DNA of 64,000 nt from Mastigamoeba balamuthi (lineage: Eukaryota > Evosea > Mastigamoebida > Mastigamoebidae), in the NCBI GenBank assembly GCA_902651635.1, contig CACRSC010000273.1, forward strand, positions 24,145-88,144, given 5' to 3'. Of the stretch, positions 12,334 through 23,937 are shown piece by piece. How positions within the stretch are numbered: position 1 is the stretch's first letter; each line of letters begins with the position of its first letter. The position numbers and the translations under genes are program-made. The notes beneath the pieces are model-generated. The model was given only the letters and a program-made list of their open reading frames with translations, ran no database searches and had not been told where the DNA came from.

Positions 12334-12409
12334 GGCTGTGCGGGCGTGTGAGCGCTCAGCACAGGGGCTGTTTAGTAGTTTTGCGAAACTAGTGGGTTGT
12401 TGGGGGTGC

Positions 12410-12435
12410 AATCTCGCGAATATCTAGATATTGCG
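12410..12435 (-). promoter_or_regulatory. Candidate promoter element with AATATCTAGATATT palindrome
   Basis: Reads TCTCGCGAATATCTAGATAT; the 14-bp AATATCTAGATATT inside it is a perfect palindrome. It lies about 80-100 bp upstream of the ankyrin-C2 start. It is repeated at about 13308-13330 because the surrounding block is duplicated across the N at 13262. Confidence 0.4.
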
Positions 12436-12747
12436 TTCCGGAATCCGCCGTCCTGCATTAATCTCCCACGCCCGCGACCAGCGAAGCGGGCAGGGCAGAG
12501 CAGGGCACAAGCAGCCCTCTGCGCGAGCCGAGGGCAGTTGCAGCAGGCCCAGGCGTTTGGTACAGTGTTCATTCCTCGTTTGCTAATTGGCGTTGTTGGC
12601 AGTGCGGGGCTCCCACTGAAGGGGGGGCAGCAGCAGCAGCCCAGAGGGGACGGCGGGGGGGGGCGAACACTGTGGCCTCCAGGAACACACCAAGGGAAGG
12701 CAGGCAGCGGCGACAGGGGGAGGGGTGGGGGGGGGAATGATGAGGGC

Positions 12748-13261
12748 CTATTGCGGCATGTTGTCCAGCTTGTCTAGTTGTGTCAGCACCGCCGCTCGGC
12801 TCGTCTCCATTATCTCGCCCGCCAAGAAGATCTCGTCCAGGACAGCGTACGCCTTCTGCTCTCCCCCCGCGCGCGCAATTAGTCAGTTAATTAACCCCCC
12901 GAATTCAATCTGAATTCGAAATAGTGTGTGGGAATTAAAGGGGGGGTGGGAAGAGGGGCGTTGCGGACGTAGAAGAAGTAGACGAGGTCGAGCTCGCAGA
13001 CGTTGCCGAAGTACTGGTCGAGGATCTCGACAAAGAGGTGGATGGCCTCGAGGCAGGCGAGCTCGTTGTCGGTCACGTCGACGCACATGACGAAGAAGAG
13101 GCCCACGTAGCGCCTGTAGACCAGCTTGTAGTTGCGGAACTCCACAAAGTTGGTGTGGCGCGTGTCGCGCGCGTTGAGCAGGCGGTAGACCTCGGTGGCG
13201 AGCTTGCCCTTCTCCTCCTCCGTGTACGGCACGTACCACTTGGACAGCCGCGTCTTGCCCG
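12748..13261 (-). CDS. AP-2 complex sigma subunit, truncated copy A (likely assembly duplicate)
   Basis: Contains the last exon (12748-12855) and most of the middle exon (12969-13261) of the same AP-2 sigma gene found complete at 13631-14231. It stops at the single N (13262), in the codons for GKTRL, so the N-terminus is missing. The coding part appears identical to copy B in protein. The intron and downstream flank differ by small insertions (copy A is about 40 bp longer), as expected for two alleles. I read this as one locus represented twice, not a second gene. Confidence 0.75.
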
Positions 13262-13630
13262 NAGCACAAGGGCTGTTTGGTAGTTTTGCGAAACTAGCGG
13301 GTGCAATCTCGCGAATATCTAGATATTGCGTTCCGGAATCCGCCGTCCTGCATTAATCTCCCACGCCCGCTACCAGCGAAGCGGGCAGGGCAGGGCACAA
13401 GCAGCCCTCTGCGCGAGCCGAGGGGGCAGTTGCAGCAGGCCCAGGCGTTTGGTACAGTGTTCATTCCTCGTTTGCTAATTGGCGTTGTTGACTGTGCGGG
13501 GCTCCCACTGAAGGGGGGGCAGCAGCAGCAGCCCAGAGGGGACGGCGGGGGGCGAACACTGTGGCCTCCAGGAACACACCAAGGGAAGGCAGGCAGTGGC
13601 CGACAGGGGAGGGGTGGGAATGATGAGGGC

Positions 13631-14231
13631 CTATTGCGGCATGTTGTCCAGCTTGTCTAGTTGTGTCAGCACCGCCGCTCGGCTCGTCTCCATTATCTCG
13701 CCCGCCAAGAAGATCTCGTCCAGGACAGCGTACGCCTTCTGCTCTCCCCCACGCGCGCGCAATTAGTCGGTTAATTTACTCAGAATTCAATCTGAATTCG
13801 AAATAGTGTGGGAATTAAAGGGGGTGTTGCGGACGTAGAAGAAGTAGACGAGGTCGAGCTCGCAGACGTTGCCGAAGTACTGGTCGAGGATCTCGACAAA
13901 GAGGTGGATGGCCTCGAGGCAGGCGAGCTCGTTGTCGGTCACGTCGACGCACATGACGAAGAAGAGGCCCACGTAGCGCCTGTAGACCAGCTTGTAGTTG
14001 CGGAACTCCACAAAGTTGGTGTGGCGCGTGTCGCGCGCGTTGAGCAGGCGGTAGACCTCGGTGGCGAGCTTGCCCTTCTCCTCCTCCGTGTACGGCACGT
14101 ACCACTTGGACAGCCGCGTCTTGCCCGACCTGTTCTGCACCAGCAGGTAGTGTATCTGCGCGCCCCCCCAGCACAGGTCAGTATGCGCGCGCGCGCCGCG
14201 CGGGGGGGGTCGGATGCGCGCCGCGGACCAT
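13631..14231 (-). CDS. AP-2 clathrin adaptor complex sigma subunit
   Basis: Small (sigma) chain of the plasma-membrane clathrin adaptor, acting in endocytosis. Minus-strand exons 14229-14231, 13835-14155 and 13631-13738 give 143 residues (human AP2S1 has 142). Only ATG is contributed by the first exon, followed at once by a gtccgc donor; the second exon begins [19 protein letters not shown]. Diagnostic stretches are [28 protein letters not shown]-type core [34 protein letters not shown] and LAGEIMETS. The HTNFVEFRN stretch favours sigma-2 over sigma-1 or sigma-3. An AATATCTCGAG element lies about 75 bp upstream. Confidence 0.92.
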
Positions 14232-14638
14232 TCTCTCTACAGACCCGGTTTGCGCCTCGGCGTTTGACCCCGCAACAAAGATCGTCGAGATAATTACCCA
14301 CCGCAATATCTCGAGCTCGAAGATTCGGCTTGGGTGATTGCCATCTTTGGGTGGTGAGGCAATTGAAGCAATCGGAATTTACGGTTATACCACAAACAGG
14401 GTTGCTTCCCCACCGTCGCCACCGCACACACGAGCTCTCCGCCGGTGCTGCCGCACCATGCTTGTGGGCAAGGCAAGAACGGGGCTTCTCCGTCCTGTTT
14501 GTGGTGGCCCGCCAGGCAAGGCCCCGTCTTGGTTTCTCCGCGTGCCCCTGCGGGGGGGTGCAAAGACAACAACAGTTGACAGCTGCGGGACGTCAACGGC
14601 TTAATAAAACGACGTTTGGGCTCTGTGGCGCCCTACAA
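14232..14638. other. Intergenic, ~400 bp
   Basis: Lies between the AP-2 sigma start and the 3' end of the DUF1336 gene, both minus. It holds the presumed AP-2 sigma promoter (AATATCTCGAG at about 14304-14314). The part next to 14640 (aataaaacgacg) may be the 3' UTR of the DUF1336 gene. No gene seen. Confidence 0.5.
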
Positions 14639-15757
14639 TTACTTGGCGAGGCTCTTGGCGTGGCCACTCTCCAGGTCGATCGACTGCAGGCGGACGCCGC
14701 CCAGCAGGTGCTCGGGGAGCTCGCCCTCGTGGCCCTCGATGACGAAGCCGAGCTCGATGGTGATGGACTTGAGGCAGCTCCTGGCGGTGCTCCAGATCCA
14801 GTTGGCGACCTTGCTCGACGTCACGTCAAACTCCACCTCGAACGCCTTGCCCTTGCGGAAGAACCGCGTCGCGAGCTTCCTGCCCAGCACCGCCGGGATG
14901 TTGGGGACGGCCCTGTTGGGGGTTGGGGTGCGGGCTTGCTGGTGAGGAATTTGCCCACTCCGAGAAATGCGTGCGGCAAAGGGGAAAAGCAGAGGAATGA
15001 GAAGAGAAAGGTGAGGATCAGCGCACTTGGTGAGCATCCAGGGGCCCTTGAGGACCTTGGGGATGAGCTTGAACCTCGAGCACCTCCACTCGTCGGTCTG
15101 CGACTCGCTCATGAACTTCCTGAGCAGCGCGAGGCCCGTGGCGTTCTCGGCGGTGGTCTCGGTGGGCAGCACGTAGTAGATGGAGAACAGCATGGGCCCC
15201 GGCAGCTGGAACGACACGACGAGCATCTCGCACTCGCCGTCGGCGCCCACCGTCCGCATCGTGTCGTTGTCCTCGCGCAGCACGGCGCCGTCCACCTTGC
15301 TCTTGCCCGTGAACAGGTCCGCCGCGGCCAGCGTGCAGAGCGCCGGCTTCGACGGGTATTTCTTCCTGTCCGACAGGTACTGCGGCGACGAGACGGCACA
15401 CACACCACACACCAATCAGACGCTCATTCCGATTCCCCGCACCCGGACACCCGGGGGGAGGGTGGGCAATTGTTCCGGAATCCGCACCTCTGCACCACGG
15501 ACGAGAACGGCGGTGGCGTCGAGCTCGGCGTAGCAGTTGGGCGCGTCGACCGAGTTCTCGGGGGCGCGGGCGAGGCTGCCGGGGTACGTGCGGGAGGGGG
15601 CCACGGCGGGGGTCTTGGGGCGCGCAGAGGAGCTGCCAGTGTTGAGGTCGATCTCGTCCATCATCGCCGAGGCGTCAGGCGACGGCGAGCCGCTGCAGCA
15701 GCGCGTGGGATCGACCGAGACGGTGATGTGCGGGACGACGACGTCGGGCTCGGACAT
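14639..15757 (-). CDS. DUF1336 / EDR2 C-terminal domain protein
   Basis: Three minus-strand exons (15503-15757, 15027-15379, 14639-14912) give 293 residues. The C-terminal 200 residues match the domain of plant ENHANCED DISEASE RESISTANCE 2: LVVSFQLPGPMLFSIYYVLP, FKLIPKVLKGPWMLTKAVPN, a YLE-type AFEVEFDVTSSKVANWI, and the ELPEHLLGGVRL signature near the end. In EDR2 this domain follows PH and START domains. Neither is present; the N-terminal 85 residues are an acidic Ser/Pro leader. A role in lipid binding or membrane contact is an inference from the family. The first donor (ctc|gtccgt) was set by frame and is weak. Confidence 0.8.
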
Positions 15758-16140
15758 TTGGCTGGTAGGGTCGGGTAGGCTTTGCTTGTGGGTTGCCGGG
15801 TGTTGTGGTGCTTTGCTGGCGAGATATGCTGTGGCGGGGCTGTGCGGGGAGTGGTCAGCAACCCGGTGAGATCGAGAAGTAGAATAAAACTGTACCTCTC
15901 TGCTGCCTACCGTGCCTACCGTGCACGATCGAGGAAGTTTCTCAAACGGCTTATCTGCGTGATTTCATGGATACCCCAGATTCGCCCCTTAATGCGGGGC
16001 GAGGCCGACCCGAAACAGGGCGCGGGCGCCTACGCCGCGGGTCGGGTCTCGTGCATGATACGCGATGTCAGCGATGATTGTTCAACCGCTACGTAATGAC
16101 TCGGAAATGTAAAGTATGTGCAGCGGCGGGAGACCTGCCG
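15758..16140. other. Intergenic, ~380 bp
   Basis: Separates the DUF1336 start from the helicase stop (both minus). I see only a short direct repeat (tgcctaccgtgcctaccgtg at about 15904) and no gene. Confidence 0.5.
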
Positions 16141-18436
16141 TCAGGAAAAAGAAGCGCGCGGTTTCTTCCGGGCGTTCCGCAGCAGCAGCTCCAGCGATGG
16201 CGTCAGCGCAGGCGCCTCGGCCGACCCCCGCTTGCCCCGAGCCTCCTCCTCGCCTGCGCGACCGGCCGGCGAGCCGCAGCCCCCGGGGGCGTTCAGGGCG
16301 ACGTACTTGCTCGCCTCGGCGTAGAACGTCCCGAGCGCCTGTTCCGCCTCTGATGCGTTCCTGTGCACTGCCAGCGTCTCGCGCATCCACGAGCTGAGCC
16401 GCTGGCGCAGCGGATCGCGCGAGTAGCGCTCGTCGGCGAGCACGACGGCGCCGTAGTCCCACCGGTGCCGGACGGCGCGGCCCGCGGCCTGGCATACGGC
16501 CCGGACGGCCTGGGCGGTGTACCACTCCTCGCCGCTGGGGACCCTCGGGGCGCGCGCGTCGTTGTGCGCCCGCTTGAGCGACACGCGCAGGTCCCTCGTG
16601 CTGGCAAACGGCACGCCGACGACGACGACCGCGCGCGCGGCCTCGTCGGGCAGGTTCACGCCCTCCGAGGCCCTCCCGCGGCACACGGCGAGCAGCAGGG
16701 CGCCGCCCGCGGCGGCCGAGCGGTACGACGCCAGCGTCGCTGCGAAGTCGGCGGCGGTCGTCGACGGCCGCTCGCTGAAGAGGCCGCGCGGCTTGAGGCG
16801 CTNCAGGGCGCGCCCGCGGCGGCCGAGCGGTACGACGCCAGCGTCGCTGCGAAGTCGGCGGCGGTCGTCGACGGCCGCTCGCTGAAGAGGCCGCGCGGCT
16901 TGAGGCGCTGCAGCTCGGACCAGGCGCCCGTCTGGCGCCAGCGGGCGCACATGCGCTCGAGGACCGAGTGCGAGGCGAAGAAGCAGACGACGCCGGCGGG
17001 GGCCGCGCGGCAGACGGCGGCGAGGACGCGGCCGGCCTCGTCTTGCAGCGCGTGCGAGTCGACGGTGCGGTACGTCACGCTGCCGACAGACGCCACGACG
17101 CAGCTGTGCACCTGCCGGCCGACGTCGACGACGTGGCCGAGCTCTGCGCGCTCCTCGAACGGCGCGCCGAGCTCCAGCGCGAGCGAGTCGAGCGGCGAGA
17201 GCGTCCCCGACGCGAGCACGACGCTGCGCGCGACCGACGCGATCGACGCGAACGGCACGGCGGGCGAGAGGCACCACACGCCCAGCGAGCGCTCGACGCG
17301 CGAGAGCCCCGCAACGACCCTGCGCCGGCGCGAGAGCACCGCGACGTAGCCCAGGCCCGAGCACGAGCGGACCAGCGCGCAGACCGAGAGGAAGCGCTCG
17401 ACGTCGGGCACCGACTCCCACGCGTCGGAGCCCGTCGACCCCACGCGGTCCGTCTCGAGCGCGATGAGCTCCTCCTTGAGCGCCGTGCTCGACGCGTCGT
17501 CGACGCCGCTGTCGGCCAGGACCTTGCAGAAGTCCGCGCCGTCGACGACGCGGCAGTCGACGTCAAAGTCGACGGGCTTGAGCGCGAGCGAGTCGGCCCA
17601 CGCGCAGAGCGCGGCGAACGACTTGGCCAGCGACGGCGCCGTCCGCGAGCCCGAGGCGACGGCGCGCACGTCGTCGATCGCGGCGACGTCGACGTCGACG
17701 CTGGCCGACGACTCGAGCGCCGACTCCGCGTTGTGCGCCTCGTCGACGACGACGAGCGAGCCCTTGAGGTCGACGCACATGGCCTTGCGGGCGACGGGGT
17801 CCATGACGTACGCGTACGGGCAGACGACGAGCTGCGCCGCGGGCACCAGCGACTGCGCGACGGCGTAGGCGCACGCGCCGCAGCGTCGTGCGGCGTCCTC
17901 GAGGTCCGGCACGTCCCAGACGCCCCCGAGGGCCGCCGAGCAGCGGTGCACGGCCGTCAGGTCCGTCGAGTGGGCGCACTTGTCGCACGTGCGCGGCGGG
18001 CGCCCGCCGCAGGCAGAGACGCGGCACAGGCGCTCGCGGCCGGCGAGAACCGTGAGGGACGGCGCGTACGACGTGCGTCGCAGCTCGTCGATGACCTGCT
18101 GGACCTGGGGAGAGAACAAATCGCGGGGCCAACACAAATCCAGGAATCAATTGATATTTCCCGCGCGGATATTAATTACGCCACCCCCCGCACCTGCGCG
18201 TGGGTCCGGGTGCAGTAGAAGACCCGCGGGACGTCTGAGTGGGCGAGGGCCGCGAGCGAGGCGCAGAGCAGGGCGCGGGTCTTGCCGGTGCCCGTGGCGC
18301 TCTCTATGAGGGCCGAGTGCCCGCTGGAGACGCACCGCAGCACGCGCGTGATGGTGGCTACCTGGGGGCGGTACGGCCGCGTCGGGAGGTCCACCGTGCG
18401 CTGGCAGATGGTCAGATGCACGGGCGCCCCAGCCAT
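16141..18436 (-). CDS. FANCJ/BRIP1-like Fe-S DEAH DNA helicase (XPD family); sequence duplicated across an N
   Basis: 5'-3' superfamily 2 helicase for interstrand-crosslink, replication or G-quadruplex repair, probably nuclear. Exon 1 is 18194-18436 (MAGAPVHL...FYCTRTHAQ, Walker A ATGTGKT) and exon 2 is 16141-18104. The Fe-S domain supplies Cys residues in RERLCRVSACGG, RTCDKC and ARRCGACAYAVA. The segment WDVPDLEDAARRCGACAYAV with VVCPYAYVMDP favours FANCJ over XPD, RTEL1 or DDX11. Motif II is VVVDEAHNAESALESSAS; motif VI is QAAGRAVRHRWDYGAVV. An N at 16803 lies between two ~105-bp near-identical copies; removing one copy would leave a single continuous domain. The first ATG after upstream AT-rich promoter sequence was taken as start. 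Confidence 0.85.
16697..16910. repeat. ~105-bp direct duplication across the N at 16803
   Basis: The sequence ending gcttgaggcgct directly before the N recurs after it, with one small difference (gcgccgcccg against gcgcgcccg). This is the pattern of two contig ends that overlap but were not merged. It inserts a false repeat of about 35 codons into the helicase. Confidence 0.9.
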
Positions 18437-18607
18437 CCGGGCAGGGGGGATATTTGGCGCCAAAGATTTCCCACGATTGGCTCGGGGTGAGATATTCTGA
18501 TCCTGGGCAATGAGCGGAATCAGGAAACAGGAGACCCTCGTTGCTGCTGTCTCCCTATCTGTCGGGCGGTGTGCGGACACTGCCGTCTGGCCCAGAACGG
18601 AATTGGC

Positions 18608-18617
18608 AATATCTACG
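18608..18617 (+). promoter_or_regulatory. Candidate promoter element CAATATCTAC
   Basis: Lies about 30 bp upstream of the MIT-domain protein start in the 208-bp divergent gap shared with the FANCJ-like helicase. A second ATATTC-type site (18487-18497) lies about 55 bp upstream of the helicase start. Confidence 0.3.
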
Positions 18618-18644
18618 TAAGCAGCAAATCTAATTGATCTCGGG

Positions 18645-19500
18645 ATGGACCATCTGTCGTCCGCGCTGTCGACACTGACGGAGGCCACGCGAGTGGACGC
18701 CGCAGGGCTGCCGGGCGAGGCCCTCACGCTCTACGAGAAGGGTCTCAACCTCCTCGCGCGCGCTGCCGCTGCCGAGCCCGACCCTCAGCGCGCCTCGTAT
18801 CTCGCGTCCCAGGCGCGCCAGTACCTCGACAGGGCCGCCGCACTCCGGACGCTCCTCGACGTGCCGTCGACGCGCGCTGCGCCCGCGCCGGAGCCCGCTG
18901 CCTCGGAGGGCAAGGCGCTGACGTTCCAGGTACGCGCGCATGCTCTGGGCTAGCTCGCTGATACGCGCACAGGAGCGGCTGGAGAAGCTCAAGGGGTCGC
19001 CCGCTGCTGCTGCGCCCGAGGCGGCGGCGGCGAGGAATGGCGGCGGCAATCTGCAGGAGAGGGCCGCGCAGCTGTTCGGGGGCAGCACAGCCGTCGTTCT
19101 CGCGTCGGAGCAACGCAAGCCCGAGGAATGGGTCGACCCGCCGGAGCACGAGCAGGTCGATGCCATTCTGCGCCAGGCCACCGACGCCGTCCTTCTGGGC
19201 CCCGACCCGTCAGACGAGAAAGAGCAGGCGCCAGAGCCCGAGGCCGGCCAGCAGCACAGAACGCATCGCCACCACCACAAGCACCAGCAGAAGAAGACGA
19301 CGAAGAAAAAGAAGCACCATGAGACGTCGTCTGAGGACGAATCTTCTCCGAGCACGTCCTCGTCATCGCCGCCGACTTCAGACTCGGACGACGGCGACGA
19401 GTTTGCCAAGCGCGAGAGGGCTGCGATGCGGAAGCTCGCACTCGAAGAGCGCCAGAGAAAGCGCGCGGCCTTGATCAAAATTCGCAAGGGCAAGATGTGA
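18645..19500 (+). CDS. MIT-domain protein with charged C-terminal tail
   Basis: Two exons (18645-18929, 18973-19500) give 270 residues. The first ~75 residues form an MIT three-helix bundle (ALSTLTEATRVDAAGLPGEA, LTLYEKGLNLLARAAAAEPD, ARQYLDRAAALRTLL). MIT domains bind ESCRT-III tails in multivesicular-body and abscission pathways. The remainder is low complexity: an Ala-rich stretch, a His/Lys-rich patch (THRHHHKHQQKKTTKKKKHH), a Ser/Asp/Glu-rich acidic block, then a basic helix ending IKIRKGKM. There is no AAA ATPase domain, so it is not Vps4, and I see no catalytic domain. The intron is 43 bp with donor gtacgc. Confidence 0.75.
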
Positions 19501-19579
19501 AAGGAAGAGAATCCACGGTATCAATCAATCTAAGAAGATTTTCCTATCATTATTGGCGGGAACATTTGGCGCGCCGGGG

Positions 19580-20330
19580 ATGGACAGGAGAGCCGGTCAC
19601 GCGGGGGCTGACCCCATGTTCGATCAAATGAAGCAGCTGACGGCCGAGGTCGACAAGTGGGTCGGCGTGCGCCGCAACGCCGTCCGCGAGATCGCGCAGA
19701 ACTCGAACGCCGTCATCGTGTCGCTGCAGGACCAGATAGAGGCGATGCGCGCGCGCGAGCGCGACCTCCTCGCCCAGGCCGAGGCGCTGCGCAAGACCCT
19801 CGAGTCTGAGGACCGCGAGATCAAGGAGCGCCTCCGCGAGGCCGAGGGCGCCGAGGGCACCCGCGACAGCGCCCAGCGCAGCGTCGCCACTCTGGCGCCG
19901 TTTGTCGCCGAGCAGCGGGAGCAGGTGTTCGCCTCGGAGGAGGCCGCGGCAGCCGAGCTCGAGGCCGTGCGCGGCGAGGCGCAGGAGTACCGCGCGATCA
20001 AGGAGCAGTACGAGCGCTGCATGGGCGTCGCTGTGTCGCGCGTCGTGCAGACGCCGCAGGGGGCGGTGGCGCTCAAGATCGAGATGCCGAGCGCGCGTGG
20101 CGGCGTGTGCCAGATCTACTGCGGCCTCGAGGATGACGTGTACTCTAGTGAGTGCAATTCCCGAATTCTAGAATTGCCGTCTGCGCCAATGTCTCAACGG
20201 GAAATGCCATGCAAAAACAGTCCGGATGGAGCCGGAGCTGGCCGGGGCGGAGGAAATAGTGCGGGAACTCAACCAGTCGAGGCGGTTCGATGTGTTCCTG
20301 TTCCGCGTGCACGAGCTGCTGGCGCAGTGA
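19580..20330 (+). CDS. SPC25: Kinetochore protein Spc25 (Ndc80 complex)
   Basis: Two exons (19580-20147, 20221-20330) give 225 residues, close to human SPC25 (224). A long coiled coil (about residues 15-140) precedes the small C-terminal globular domain. That domain shows VVQTPQGAVALKIEMPSARG, CQIYCGLEDDVYSI and, in exon 2, PELAGAEEIVRELNQSRRFD followed by VFLFRVHELL. The last stretch fits the Spc25 pattern 'eLv..LN.t.df..F...R'. It would tether the microtubule-binding Ndc80/Nuf2 heads to the inner kinetochore. Identification rests on length, architecture and the C-terminal motif. ATG at 19580 was chosen; MFDQMKQL a few codons on is an alternative. Confidence 0.72.
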
Positions 20331-20699
20331 GTGTCCTCTGGTGTCCGTCTAATAAACAGGCACCGCGTAGATTCTCGCACACGTGTCATGATGACATCAG
20401 AAGATATAAAGATTCGCTCGGTTGGTCTTCTTTTACACAGCGAGAAGCAACTTCTGGCGCACTCCGTATACTGTGACTTCTCACCGCTCTTTCTGTGCGC
20501 CCCCGACTTCCCCCCGCCCCCCTGCCACCGTCATCGCAAACCAAGTTGTAAAGAGCCCCGCGTGTGTACCATATCAGAGCGGCCCCGCGAAGTGCTCGCG
20601 CTCGCACGCTGTGAACAAACCCCACACCCCCACACCTTAATTGGCCCCCTCACCGCCCTCACAAACCCCCGTGCGGACTTGGAACAGGAAGATCCAACC
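20331..20699. other. Intergenic, 369 bp; Rab7 promoter
   Basis: Contains Spc25 3' flank (ctaataaaca) and a C-rich leader before the Rab7 start. A gaagatataaag stretch sits about 290 bp upstream of the Rab7 ATG. No gene seen. Confidence 0.45.
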
Positions 20700-21985
<1,286 letters not shown>

Positions 21986-22313
21986 ATAGGGGTGGCACAC
22001 ACACCCCCCTAGACACCACTCCGCCACGCCATTATTCAACAAGCCGCAGACGCGGATAAGCAGCGCCAACCCAGTCAAATGAGATGGATCCTCCTTGTGC
22101 ACATCCCCCTCAAAACGCTCGCCAAAACAAACAGTTTTTTCGCCTTTCGATTAAGCAACAGCAGCAGGTCAACTGTGTGAGGCCAGGAATTCCCGCTCGG
22201 TGACGTGTATAATATCTCCGAATCTGGACAAAACTAAACGCAGGGAGTTCCGGTTATCTGTATGAGGCCCAGAGCAATGCATGCACAAAGCACAAATTCT
22301 GTCAGGGGCCCGG
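21986..22313. other. Convergent 3' intergenic region, ~330 bp
   Basis: Lies between the 3' ends of Rab7 (+) and the Rho GTPase (-). It is relatively AT-rich with no gene seen; it should hold both polyadenylation regions. Confidence 0.5.
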
Positions 22314-23937
22314 TCAGTGCGCACTGCTCTGCGGGGCTGCTCCTCCAGGGGCAGCAGGAGCAGCGGGTGCGGCCGGCAATCCCTTGGGACTCCCAGCGGC
22401 AGCAGCAGACGCGGCTGCACGGGCCTCTTCCTTGGCGCGGTGCTTGGCCATCTTGGCCTCGAGCTTCTCCTCGGCCTTTCTCTCCTTCTTGTACTGCTTG
22501 AATATCTTCTCCTTGCGGACCACGTCCCTCTCGAGGATGATCTATGGGTGCGGGGGAGGGGGGAGGTGGGCACTCAGAGCAAATTCGATAAGGGGATACA
22601 TATCTCTGTCCTTCACCTTCTTGGTGGGTACAGAGAGTCCAAAAAAAAGCCCTCGCGGCGAACGAGAGGAAACAGAAATCAGAAAAACATGCCAGTCACG
22701 TACGTTGATGGCCTCGCGGATCATGGAGATGACAGTGGAGGGCTCCTTGGCGGTGCACTCGACGTACTTGTACGCCTTGAGCTCCTTGGCGCGCTTCTCG
22801 GCCTCGCGCCTCGAGATCATCGTGGGGCTGCTCTCGATCGCCAGCGGCGGTCTCAGGTCCGTCTTGGTCCCTACCAGCAGGAACGGCGTCGACTGCAGGA
22901 TGCTCTTGAGCTCCGGGTACCACTGTGTCCGCGACAAGGAAGGGGGTCGGGCAGAGTCAGAGAACACTGCGGGCGTAGTGGGAGGGCGCGTTGCCTTGTG
23001 CTTGAGGTTCTCGAACGAGTCGCGGTGCACGACAGAGAAGCAGAGCAGGACCACGTCGTAGTTGCAGCTCGAGTAGCACGTGCTGCGGACGGCCGTGTAC
23101 TCGTCCTGCCCCGCGAGGTCCCACAGGATGACGTTGATGACATCGCCCCCGATCTGCCCACCCCGCACGCGCCAAAAGGGGGAGGGGGAGAGCGTTAGGG
23201 CCCACCCCCATCTCGGCGCAGCCTGCAGGGGGCGGGGGGTGCTGCGCGCTCGCGCACCTCCTCGATCGCGCTGAAGTTGTCGAAGACAGTGGGCGTGTAC
23301 TGCGTGCGCGGGAGAGTGCGGCATCGGGTCAGGCGCGCGTGGGAAGCGGGCGAGATACACAGAGCGAGGGAGGGAGCGCCGCCGCGTACGTCGCTGACGA
23401 ACCCCTGCGTGATGTACGTCAGCAGGAACGTCGTCTTGCCCACGGTCCCGTCTCCCTGCGCAGGTCGGGCATCCACGCACACCCGTCAGCGTCCGTGCGC
23501 CGCCCCCGCCCCCTGGCCTCATGCCAGCAGTCCGTGCCACCATCCCCAGCAGCGGGGAAAAGGATAATAGGAGGAAGGGAAGAGGGGGAGGAAGAGGAAG
23601 AGGAAGAGAGGAAGAGAGGAAGAGAGAGGGAGGGAGGCCAGCGCGCGCGCGGAGAAGTCGGCAGAAGTCCCCGCGCGCGCGCCGGCGGCGGCTGCGGTGG
23701 CGGCGGCGGGCGACGTGCCATGACGCCGATCTTGATGACCTTGGTCACGGTCCCGGGCTCGTGGCGGCGCGCCCACTTGGGCGCGTCCTCGGCGGCGCTG
23801 CCGGCGTCGCTGGCGCCGCCGCCGCTGCCGCTGCTGCTCGCGCTGCTCGAGTCGTCATCGGGTTCGGCAGACGCGGCGGCCGCGGCCGCGGGCGCGTCGG
23901 CGACGGTTTTCTTGGGGTCGGCGGCGGGCTCGGCCAT
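22314..23937 (-). CDS. Atypical Rho/Rac-family GTPase with N- and C-terminal extensions, no CAAX box
   Basis: Six minus-strand exons (23719-23937, 23390-23455, 23258-23299, 22995-23153, 22704-22922, 22314-22541) give about 310 residues. After an Ala/Ser-rich acidic leader of about 60 residues, the G domain reads KVIKIGVMGDGTVGKTTFLL, YTPTVFDNFSA, ILWDLAGQDEYTAVRSTCYS, GTKTDLRPP and VECTAKE. P-loop and effector loop are Rho-like, but switch II has DLAGQD for the usual DTAGQE and G5 has CTAKE for SA. The Rho insert helix is shortened. The tail is a basic coiled helix (RKEKIFKQYKKERKAEEKLE) then Ala/Pro and ends SSAH, so it is not prenylated. Introns at 23718 and 22994 (minus) appear to use GC donors (atg|gcacgt, aag|gcaacg). 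Confidence 0.85.

Larger units (their letters stand above)
12358..13630. repeat. ~0.9-kb direct duplication across an N (12358-13261 and 13264 onward)
   Basis: The block starting agcacaNgggctgttt at about 12358 restarts at about 13263, one base after the N. The offset shrinks from 906 to 883 to 866 bp along the block, so the copies differ by indels but are otherwise nearly identical through the AP-2 sigma exons. Confidence 0.9.

Noticed and set aside
10423-12351. Plus-strand open frame of 642 codons over the ankyrin-C2 gene
   Set aside because: Antisense shadow; the minus strand carries clear ankyrin and C2 motifs with consistent introns.
13038-13283. Plus-strand ORFs over both AP-2 sigma copies
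   Set aside because: They duplicate simply because the locus is duplicated; antisense to a conserved adaptor protein.
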